From assembly GCF_003013475.1 (NCBI RefSeq), contig NZ_PXZO01000030.1:1-47893 (forward strand): 47,893 nt of DNA, given 5' to 3'. The stretch comes from Brevibacillus porteri. GTDB taxonomy: Bacteria; Bacillota; Bacilli; Brevibacillales; Brevibacillaceae. The first letter of the stretch is position 1, and each line of letters starts with the position of its first letter. This document shows positions 34,879 to 41,161 of the stretch, piece after piece. The notes below the pieces were generated by a model that was not told the origin of the DNA, did not search any database, and saw nothing but the letters and a program-made list of their open reading frames with translations. The position numbers and the translations under genes were made by a program.

Positions 34879-36101
34879 GATGGATTCACCTGCCCCTCTT
34901 CATTCGTTGGCTCTGGAACTTGTTGATTAACTTTTCCTGCCAACCCACCCAAGACGGCTCCTTTAACAATCACGCCCAGGAGACGGTTTTGTTCTCCTAT
35001 AACCGCCACGGGAATATCCGAAAACGCAACAAGGTCAAACATCTCATTGAGTAGCGTCTGCGGTCCGACAGTCGGTACCTCGGTTCGCAGCACGGATTCT
35101 AGCGAATGTCCTGCTTCCTTGGCTCCGTTTACTGCGTCTGCCGTCAGCACTCCTAACAATGTTTTTCGTTTATCCACCACGTACAGACTGGATACGCCGC
35201 GGTCTCGCATCAGTTGCAATGCGACGCGAGGTCCTTTGTCCAGTGTGATCGTTTCCGCACGCTTCATGACATTTTCAGCGGACAACACCTTGGAACGATC
35301 CACATCCTCTACAAATCGCTCTACGTATTCATTTGCCGGATTGGTCATGATTTCTTCCGGCGAGCCGATCTGCACGATCGCACCGTCTTTCATCAGCGCG
35401 ATTCGATCCCCGATCTTCAATGCTTCGTCCAGATCATGCGTAATGAAAATAATGGTCTTCTGCATGGTGCTTTGCAGTTCCAACAGTTCATCCTGCATGT
35501 CCTTGCGAATCAACGGGTCCAAGGCACTGAAGGCCTCATCCATCAACAGCACATCGGGTTCATTCGCGAGTGCCCGAGCCAGCCCCACACGTTGCTGCAT
35601 CCCGCCACTCAACTGATCCGGGTAGCTTGCTTCCCAACCACCGAGTCCGACGAGTTCGAGTGACTTTTTCGCTTTGGCCTCTCTCTCAGCTTTTGGCATC
35701 CCTTGAATCTCCAGACCGTACTCCGCATTTTCAAGCACCGTCCTGTGAGGGAACAAGGCAAACTTTTGAAATACCATACCCAGCTTCTTTCTTCTTACTT
35801 CCTGTAACTGCTCCGTGTTCATACTGACGATATCCGTACCGTCAATCAGGATTCTGCCTTCTGTCGGCTCAATCAACCGGTTCAACAATCGAACCAAGGT
35901 CGACTTCCCGCTTCCCGAAAGCCCCATGATGACGAATATCTCGCCTGCATGCACCTCAAAACTCGCTTGATTCACCCCAAGGGTAAGACCCGTTTCCTTC
36001 AGGATTTCTTGCTTGGTCTTCCCCTGCTTCACCTGGGACAATGCGCGTTGGGGTTGGCGTCCAAAGATTTTGGTCAAATTCTCTACTTTGATCTTGGGCA
36101 T
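34875..36101 (-). CDS. opuAA: Glycine betaine ABC transporter ATPase OpuAA
   Basis: A 408-residue ATPase with Walker A GLSGSGKST, the signature LSGGMQQRVGLARA and Walker B VLLMDEAFSALDPL. Two C-terminal CBS-like domains (from about residue 280, for example GVSSLYVVDKRKTLLGVLTA) sense ionic strength and switch the transporter on in hyperosmotic conditions, as established for OpuA systems. ATG 36101 follows GGAGGTG at an ideal distance; the ORF's upstream start is not used. It is the first gene of opuAA-AB-AC, as in B. subtilis, and divergent from the gbsR-like gene. Confidence 0.93.
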   Translation of the reverse strand: MPKIKVENLTKIFGRQPQRALSQVKQGKTKQEILKETGLTLGVNQASFEVHAGEIFVIMGLSGSGKSTLVRLLNRLIEPTEGRILIDGTDIVSMNTEQLQEVRRKKLGMVFQKFALFPHRTVLENAEYGLEIQGMPKAEREAKAKKSLELVGLGGWEASYPDQLSGGMQQRVGLARALANEPDVLLMDEAFSALDPLIRKDMQDELLELQSTMQKTIIFITHDLDEALKIGDRIALMKDGAIVQIGSPEEIMTNPANEYVERFVEDVDRSKVLSAENVMKRAETITLDKGPRVALQLMRDRGVSSLYVVDKRKTLLGVLTADAVNGAKEAGHSLESVLRTEVPTVGPQTLLNEMFDLVAFSDIPVAVIGEQNRLLGVIVKGAVLGGLAGKVNQQVPEPTNEEGQVNPS

Positions 36102-36154
36102 ATGGTCACCTCCAACTTTTACGCCCGGCATCCGGACTGTTCTTTACCCTTACA

Positions 36155-36183
36155 ATTGTAACCAGCCAATTTTTTTACCTCAA
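36155..36183 (-). promoter_or_regulatory. Sigma-A-type promoter of opuA
   Basis: On the minus strand TTGAGG, exactly 17 bases, then TACAAT, five of six bases of the -10 consensus. It lies 54 bases upstream of the opuAA start. Confidence 0.55.
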
Positions 36184-36290
36184 ACTGGATGAGGCAGGAT
36201 AATCGGGCATTTTCAGCGTTCAGAAAAAACTTTACGTACTTTACTTCCTGTATTCTCAGTTTATCACGTATATACTGTACAATATCTCCA

Positions 36291-36319
36291 TTTACTTTTT
36301 GCTTTTGGAGACGTACAAT
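36291..36319 (+). promoter_or_regulatory. Sigma-A-type promoter of the gbsR-like gene
   Basis: TTTACT at 36291-36296, 17 bases, then TACAAT at 36314-36319. Transcription would start near 36326, inside the palindrome that follows. Confidence 0.5.
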
Positions 36320-36343
36320 TCTAGTCAGGTTACTATGACTAGA
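36320..36343. promoter_or_regulatory. Perfect palindrome at the gbsR-like gene start, probable operator
   Basis: TCTAGTCA, eight bases, then TGACTAGA. The 8-base arms are exact complements placed directly after the -10 box and overlapping the expected transcription start, a classic position for repression. It could also form a hairpin next to the AGAGGAG ribosome-binding site. Confidence 0.5.
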
Positions 36344-36361
36344 GGAGCTGCTTTTTTCAAA

Positions 36362-36910
36362 ATGGATACCAATCAAGAAAAAATCCTCGAAAAAGCTCAG
36401 GAACGCGTGATTGAAACGCTAGCTCGCAACATGGATCTGTATGGAATTACCATGTCAACGGGACTGCTGTATGGCACATTGCTCTTTCAGGACAAGTCAA
36501 TGACACTCGATGAGATGGGCGAAGCACTGGGCATGAGCAAAACCAGCATGAGCACTGGCGTCCGCACATTGATGGAATTAAATATGGTAGAAAAGATATG
36601 GAAAAAAGGGACACGGAAGGATCATTACGAGGTCAATCTGGATTGGTACCAGAACTTCATCGACCTCTTTTCCGTGAAGTGGCGACACGCCTGTGAACAT
36701 AATGTACACGCCTTGAAAAAGTCGCTCCTTGAGCTTCGTGCTCTCCAGCAATCCGAAGAGCTTACGGAAGAATTCAGGGAACGTGTTGACCTTAGTATCA
36801 AGCGCATTGAAAATGGGTTGGAATATTATCTGTGGCTATCCCGTTTGATCGACTCCCTCGAATCACATGATATCTTTCAGTTTGTACCGAAAAAGGAAAA
36901 TGAATCATAA
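36362..36910 (+). CDS. GbsR/OpcR-family regulator of osmoprotectant genes
   Basis: A 182-residue winged-helix regulator of the GbsR (MarR-related) family. Features are the N-terminal ARNMDLYGITMSTGLLYGTL, the DNA-binding helices MTLDEMGEALGMSKTSMSTGVRTLMEL with a wing KKGTRKDHYEVN, and a helical C-terminus. In B. subtilis GbsR and OpcR repress choline and betaine uptake or synthesis genes, with choline relieving GbsR. Divergence from opuA strongly suggests that this protein controls opuA here. ATG 36362 has a distant AGAGGAG 13-14 bases upstream. A terminator follows. Confidence 0.85.
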   Translation: MDTNQEKILEKAQERVIETLARNMDLYGITMSTGLLYGTLLFQDKSMTLDEMGEALGMSKTSMSTGVRTLMELNMVEKIWKKGTRKDHYEVNLDWYQNFIDLFSVKWRHACEHNVHALKKSLLELRALQQSEELTEEFRERVDLSIKRIENGLEYYLWLSRLIDSLESHDIFQFVPKKENES

Positions 36911-36923
36911 GAAGTTCGTAATC

Positions 36924-36974
36924 GAAAAAGACTCGTTCCTTACCTGCCGATATGTAAGGAATGAGTCTTTTTTG
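36924..36974 (+). terminator. Intrinsic terminator of the gbsR-like gene
   Basis: AAAAGACTCGTTCCTTAC pairs with GTAAGGAATGAGTCTTTT across a ten-base loop, with one G-U pair, followed by Ts. Confidence 0.9.
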
Positions 36975-36983
36975 TGGTACAAT
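36975..36983 (+). promoter_or_regulatory. Extended -10 promoter for the small peptide gene
   Basis: TGGTACAAT directly after the terminator gives a TG-extended -10 box, 50 bases before the small gene's ATG. No good -35 is seen, which extended -10 promoters can do without. Confidence 0.35.
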
Positions 36984-37032
36984 TATCCAGAGCAGTTTTC
37001 ATGCTCTTCTATGATGAAAGGAGTGGTCAGTT

Positions 37033-37110
37033 ATGAAAAAAGACATGAATCGACGTTCTTATAAAGCTGTGCGTGTACCAAACAACCAAAAAGGGGAACA
37101 CCAACACTAA
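37033..37110 (+). CDS. Small basic peptide, 25 residues
   Basis: ATG at 37033 is preceded by AAAGGAG nine bases upstream and reads 25 codons to TAA. The peptide starts MKKDMNRRSYKAV and ends NNQKGEHQH; it is very basic, with no membrane segment or cysteine. Promoter-like and ribosome-binding sequences support expression. Alternatively it may be a leader peptide for the cysteine hydrolase gene 26 bases downstream, which has its own AGGAGG site. I do not recognise the family. Confidence 0.5.
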   Translation: MKKDMNRRSYKAVRVPNNQKGEHQH

Positions 37111-37136
37111 CCCCCTTTCACCTAGGAGGAATTGGA

Positions 37137-37694
37137 TTGATTCGAAAAACAGCTCTACTGATTATTGATGCGCAAGTGGGAATTATAGAGGGACAATTTG
37201 GTCCTGTTTATCAGCCGGCTACACTTGTCCAAACATTGAAAAAAGTACGGGAAGACGCCTACAGCAAGGATATTCCTGTTCTGTACGTTCAGGATGATGA
37301 TGTCGGAGAAGTCGGTTCAGACGACAATGCCATCCACCCTGAGATCGCACCTCTGCCATCAGAAACGGTGATTCGAAAACTAGCGACAGACTCGTTTCAC
37401 GGAACAGATCTGCACGAAAAACTACAAGCACTCGGGATTAACCACCTTGTCATCACGGGGTGCAAAACCGAATATTGTATCGACAGTGCCTGCCGCAAAG
37501 CGACGACACTCGGCTATGATGTGACGCTCGTCAAAGACGGACACTCTACGTCGGACAACGAAGTGCTGTCTGCGGAACAGATCATCGCCCATCACAATAC
37601 ATGCCTGCATGGATTGGGAAATATTGAGCCATTTATTTTGGTACGGGAATCAACGGAGGATGTCTTCGCCCCTACCCATGATTCTTACCGATAA
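37137..37694 (+). CDS. Cysteine hydrolase, isochorismatase-like family
   Basis: A 185-residue hydrolase of the isochorismatase-like superfamily. The catalytic triad is seen as Asp in LLIIDAQVG, Lys in VIRKLATDSF and Cys in GCKTEYCIDSACR. Members hydrolyse amides or vinyl ethers (nicotinamidases, isochorismatases and others), and the substrate cannot be fixed. The TTG start at 37137 is supported by AGGAGG seven bases upstream. It may share a transcript with the small peptide gene. A terminator follows. Confidence 0.83.
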   Translation: MIRKTALLIIDAQVGIIEGQFGPVYQPATLVQTLKKVREDAYSKDIPVLYVQDDDVGEVGSDDNAIHPEIAPLPSETVIRKLATDSFHGTDLHEKLQALGINHLVITGCKTEYCIDSACRKATTLGYDVTLVKDGHSTSDNEVLSAEQIIAHHNTCLHGLGNIEPFILVRESTEDVFAPTHDSYR

Positions 37695-37712
37695 AACGTT
37701 TTGCTGAACTTC

Positions 37713-37743
37713 TCGAAACCGTCCTTTCAGGCGGTTTCTTGTT
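37713..37743 (+). terminator. Intrinsic terminator of the cysteine hydrolase gene
   Basis: GAAACCG, a ten-base loop, CGGTTTC, then TTGTTTTG. The T run is interrupted. Confidence 0.65.
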
Positions 37744-37808
37744 TTGTCCTGCTAGGATTGAACTTTGCTATTATAGAAGAAACGAATCTGCCTATCGAAG
37801 GAGAAACC

Positions 37809-38234
37809 ATGTCGACTACTATCGCTATACCAAGATTGGGCGTAGGAGCTGTCATCTTAAATGACAAGAATGAGATTTTACTGGTTTTACGAAACAGAGA
37901 TCCAGAGAAGAATACGTGGAGCATTCCCGGGGGAAAAGTTGATCCCTATGAACAACTAGAGACGAGTGTCATCCGTGAAATCAAAGAAGAAGTTAATCTC
38001 GATGTCGAGGTAAAAGCCCTCTTGTGCACTGCAGAAACCATCCTTCCGGAAAATGGCGAGCATTGGGTTTCGGTCATTTACGAAGTCACGATCTTGAGTG
38101 GAGAAGCGCGTAATTTAGAGGAAGACGGGGCTATTGGAGACATGCGCTGGTTTTCGCTCGATGCACTTCCTTCGAATCTAGCTTGCTTCGCCGTACCAGC
38201 TATCGAGCATTTGCAGAACCGGAACCGATCATGA
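37809..38234 (+). CDS. Nudix hydrolase
   Basis: A 141-residue Nudix enzyme. The Nudix box is complete: GGKVDPYEQLETSVIREIKE followed by EV, giving G-x5-E-x7-R-E-x2-E-E. It should hydrolyse a nucleoside diphosphate linked to another moiety, but the substrate is not evident. ATG 37809 follows AAGGAGAAACC; the longer upstream reading frame overlaps the previous terminator and is not used. A terminator hairpin follows. Confidence 0.88.
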   Translation: MSTTIAIPRLGVGAVILNDKNEILLVLRNRDPEKNTWSIPGGKVDPYEQLETSVIREIKEEVNLDVEVKALLCTAETILPENGEHWVSVIYEVTILSGEARNLEEDGAIGDMRWFSLDALPSNLACFAVPAIEHLQNRNRS

Positions 38235-38244
38235 AAAGAAAAAC

Positions 38245-38276
38245 GGACAGATGCCCATGTGGCCTGTCCATTTTTT
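38245..38276 (+). terminator. Intrinsic terminator of the Nudix gene
   Basis: GGACAG-at-GCC, a five-base loop, GGC-CTGTCC, then a T run. It faces the end of the convergent ywbE gene. Confidence 0.8.
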
Positions 38277-38286
38277 CTGAAAAAGG

Positions 38287-38490
38287 TTACTTCCCTTTTT
38301 GGAAAATCTCTTGCACTCTCCCCACTTGTCCATCCGTCAAACGAACCTTGATTCCATGTGGATGTGTACTGGAGTTCGTCAGGATATCCTTTACAATCCC
38401 ACGAGTGCGCTTGCCAGTGCGTTGGTCCTGTTTCAATACAATATCGACTTCGAGTCCTGCTACGATGTTTTTTCGGTTTTTTCCGTTCAT
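38287..38490 (-). CDS. ywbE: YwbE-family protein (DUF2196)
   Basis: A 67-residue protein of the YwbE/DUF2196 family: GLEVDIVLKQDQRTGKRTRG, then IVKDILTNSSTHPHGIKVRL and DGQVGRVQ. The family is widespread and its function is unknown; the fold looks like a small beta-barrel. ATG 38490 follows AAAGGAGAAGGG. It is divergent from the unknown gene at 38568. Confidence 0.87.
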   Translation of the reverse strand: MNGKNRKNIVAGLEVDIVLKQDQRTGKRTRGIVKDILTNSSTHPHGIKVRLTDGQVGRVQEIFQKGK

Positions 38491-38526
38491 TTTCCCTTCT
38501 CCTTTTTTCGTTCTGTGTCCCACCTA

Positions 38527-38535
38527 TGATATAAT
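38527..38535 (+). promoter_or_regulatory. Extended -10 promoter
   Basis: TGATATAAT, a perfect TG-extended -10 sequence, 33 bases before the start of the next plus-strand gene. The -35 region is weak. Confidence 0.6.
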
Positions 38536-38567
38536 CGACAAACAAATCCATCTCACCGGAGGAATCC

Positions 38568-39053
38568 ATGCTTACTTTTGAAGAAAAACTAGCGATTATT
38601 GAATCTTTTCCACAACTGACTCGGAATGACGTCTCCCTGAAACGGGTTAATTTTCATTATGAGGAAAGCCTTCATGACAAAAAGACCGTGGTCTATCATC
38701 TGCATCCGAACGGCAACGGGTTTGTGTTCGTCGGCTTTGTGAAGAGCTACCAAAAGCAAAAAGACGATAAGGGCTTCATCAACATCCGTGATTTCTCGGC
38801 GGAAGAACTGCGCACGGTTATAGAAGCGTCGATCCACTCTCTCTCCCAAAAACGTGAGGAAACACCTAAAAACACCGCAGCAGCTGAGCAACTCGAGCAA
38901 ACGTGGATCGACAAACAAAACCGCACGCTCTTGTTACAACAGGAAGACGCCCTGTGGAACGTATACCACGGAATGAACCTGGAAGCTTCCTTTGAATCGT
39001 ACGTGGAAGCAGAGCAATATCTGATTGAAGAAGGATTTTCCCTGCAACAATAA
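38568..39053 (+). CDS. Conserved hypothetical protein, 161 residues
   Basis: A soluble protein not assigned to a named family. The N-terminal two thirds (about 1-95) look like one alpha/beta domain (NFHYEESLHDKKTVVYHLHP, then GFVFVGFVKSYQKQKDDKGF). A charged helical part follows (TAAAEQLEQTWIDKQNRTLL), and the C-terminus resembles a short recurring segment (NLEASFESYVEAEQYLIEEG). GGAGGAA precedes the ATG, and an extended -10 promoter is present, so expression is likely. Confidence 0.65.
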   Translation: MLTFEEKLAIIESFPQLTRNDVSLKRVNFHYEESLHDKKTVVYHLHPNGNGFVFVGFVKSYQKQKDDKGFINIRDFSAEELRTVIEASIHSLSQKREETPKNTAAAEQLEQTWIDKQNRTLLLQQEDALWNVYHGMNLEASFESYVEAEQYLIEEGFSLQQ

Positions 39054-39110
39054 GCCCTTCCTTCTCCCTGCTACTTGTACCATACCAAATTGTAGATGTT
39101 TTGATCAAAC

Positions 39111-39138
39111 TGGCGCAAGCGACCGACTGCTTGCGCCA
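39111..39138 (+). promoter_or_regulatory. Perfect 10-bp hairpin in the leader of the signalling operon
   Basis: TGGCGCAAGC, loop GACCGACT, GCTTGCGCCA. The stem ends 25 bases before the ATG of the first gene and about ten bases before its ribosome-binding site. It is not followed by Ts, so it is not a typical terminator. It may stabilise the mRNA or bind a protein. Confidence 0.5.
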
Positions 39139-39163
39139 TCCCAACACAGGGGGACGGTACGAC

Positions 39164-40786
39164 ATGATCAAGTACAGAGATACGCTTCTTACGAATATCC
39201 ATAAACAGATTGAGACGTGGTACGACCAGGAGGTTCCCGTCTCTCATGATGATCTGTATCGCTTTCTCCATTCGTTAAAGGGGACAGCCGGGACGATTGG
39301 ATTGATCGACTTGTCTGATCTGTCTCAGCTTCTCTTGGAACAAATGGACGACATGCCTGCCAAGAACTGGCCAACGAGTGAATGGCGAGCGTTTTTGCAA
39401 GAGCTGATCACCTTATGCTGCGAGAAGCGACCCAAACAGGAAGTTTTTATCGAGAACCCCGCTCTTCACCGGGAATCCCCTTGTGAGCAACAGCCTTTAG
39501 TCCTCATCCTGGATGATGACATCACTCTGCTCATGTATCTAAAAGAATATTTAGAAAAACGCAATTGGTCTGTCATCGCTACAGTCTATCCTCATAAGGC
39601 TCTCGACTATTTTCACGACATGAACCCTGACTGCTTCATTCTGGATTTGAACATCCCGGAAACAGACGGGTTCCAAGTGATGCAAACGATCAGTGAAAAA
39701 ATAAAGAAGCAGTACGTACCTACCACCATCATCAGCATCGATTGCGAACGGGAGACCCGTCTGAATGCCTATCGTTTGGGCGCAGATGACGTCATGTGCA
39801 AACCGCTTGATATGGAAGAGCTGGTCATACGCCTCGGTCGCCAGCTTCGCCGCAAGCGCTGGATGAACAGCATCTTGTTTTTGGACGAGCTCACGGGTGT
39901 CAACAATCGCAATTCTTTTGTTGATACGTACCAACGGCTTCTTTCTGATGCCCAGCGAACCACCACCCCCTTCTCACTGGCATTTTTAGATATCGATTTT
40001 TTCAAAGGGGTCAATGATACGTATGGTCATCTGATTGGCGACGAGGTGCTGACTCGTTTTGCTGCTTTCATCGGACAGAGCGTCGAAAAACATGATGTAT
40101 TATTCCGGTACGGCGGAGAGGAATTTATCCTGCTGATGCCGCGTACGACTGTACAGACAGGAAAGATGCGCCTGGAGCAGATACTCTCTGCTTTTTGTTC
40201 GCTCACGTTCGAAGCTCCTGAAGGAACGTTTTCTTTGAGCTTTTCCGGTGGAATCGTACAAGTAGAAGATCCTCATAAACCGCATACGTATTGGGTAGAA
40301 GCTGCGGACACTGCTTTGTACGCTGCCAAAAATGCAGGGCGGCGCCGGATTGAAACCGCTCAAATCACAAAAACGCATGACTCCCCTAAGGTAAAACTGA
40401 AGGTCGCCATTATTGATGACGATCCGATGATTCGCGTGATGCTTGCCGATTCCATCAAAACCAGTTTTGACGGTTGGATACACGTCGACATCCAGACTTA
40501 CGAAGAAGGAGCAGCTTTCTTTGACTCCACCTGGCATCAGGGACACGAACCCTATCTCGTTATTTTAGACGGGATGATGCCACAGATGGATGGCCTCGAG
40601 GTTCTCCAGAAGATCCGGAATTTGCCGAATGCCAAGAAATATACGGTGATTATGCTAACAGGTCGTACAGAAGAGCAAGACATTGTCCGTGCCCTTCAGC
40701 TCGGTGCTGACGACTATATGACCAAGCCATTCCGTACACGCGAACTGGAGGCTCGCATCAAGCGACTGGTTAAGCGAATGTTGTAA
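39164..40786 (+). CDS. Hpt-REC-GGDEF-REC signalling protein (diguanylate cyclase)
   Basis: A 540-residue protein with four domains: an Hpt domain with the phosphorylatable H36 (RFLHSLKGTAGTIGL); a receiver with D161 (CFILDLNIPETDG); a GGDEF domain with GGEEF at 317-321, so probably an active diguanylate cyclase; and a second receiver with D469 (LVILDGMMPQMDG). The inhibitory I-site RxxD upstream of the GGEEF motif reads EKHD, so product inhibition is unlikely. It can receive phosphate from the neighbouring hybrid kinase, pass it on through its Hpt histidine, and make c-di-GMP. ATG 39164 follows AGGGGGA; longer starts lie in the leader hairpin. The CheY-like gene is 12 bases downstream. Confidence 0.88.
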   Translation: MIKYRDTLLTNIHKQIETWYDQEVPVSHDDLYRFLHSLKGTAGTIGLIDLSDLSQLLLEQMDDMPAKNWPTSEWRAFLQELITLCCEKRPKQEVFIENPALHRESPCEQQPLVLILDDDITLLMYLKEYLEKRNWSVIATVYPHKALDYFHDMNPDCFILDLNIPETDGFQVMQTISEKIKKQYVPTTIISIDCERETRLNAYRLGADDVMCKPLDMEELVIRLGRQLRRKRWMNSILFLDELTGVNNRNSFVDTYQRLLSDAQRTTTPFSLAFLDIDFFKGVNDTYGHLIGDEVLTRFAAFIGQSVEKHDVLFRYGGEEFILLMPRTTVQTGKMRLEQILSAFCSLTFEAPEGTFSLSFSGGIVQVEDPHKPHTYWVEAADTALYAAKNAGRRRIETAQITKTHDSPKVKLKVAIIDDDPMIRVMLADSIKTSFDGWIHVDIQTYEEGAAFFDSTWHQGHEPYLVILDGMMPQMDGLEVLQKIRNLPNAKKYTVIMLTGRTEEQDIVRALQLGADDYMTKPFRTRELEARIKRLVKRML

Positions 40787-40798
40787 GGAGGTAGAAAG

Positions 40799-41161
40799 AT
40801 GGCAACGATTATGCTGGCCGAAGACGAAGCCGTGTTGCGCATGTTGATTGGCGACACGCTCGAGGATGAGGGACACGAGCTTGATATCGCTTGCGATGGA
40901 GAGGAAGCCCTGCAAAAAATCGGTCAAAATGAGTACGACTTGATTATTTTAGATTATATGATGCCCAAGCTGACAGGCTTTGAAGTATTACAGCAGCTCA
41001 AGCAGATGGACGACAAAAAGGCAGTGAAGGTCCTGATCCTCTCGGCAAAAAGTCAACATGCCGAACAGGAAAAAATGCGTGCAGCTGGTGCTGATGACTT
41101 CATGCCGAAGCCCTTTAGCCCGATGGATCTTGTCCGGAAAGTGGAGGAAATGCTCACATGA
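40799..41161 (+). CDS. CheY-like single-domain response regulator
   Basis: A 120-residue stand-alone receiver domain. Acidic pocket residues are seen in LAEDEA, the phosphorylation site is D52 (LIILDYMMPKLTG), and the switch residues are S in ILSAKS and K in MPKPFSP. There is no output domain, so it acts as a shuttle or binds a partner. AAGGAGG precedes the ATG. Its stop overlaps the kinase start (ATGA), so the two are coupled and are probable phosphotransfer partners. Confidence 0.9.
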   Translation: MATIMLAEDEAVLRMLIGDTLEDEGHELDIACDGEEALQKIGQNEYDLIILDYMMPKLTGFEVLQQLKQMDDKKAVKVLILSAKSQHAEQEKMRAAGADDFMPKPFSPMDLVRKVEEMLT

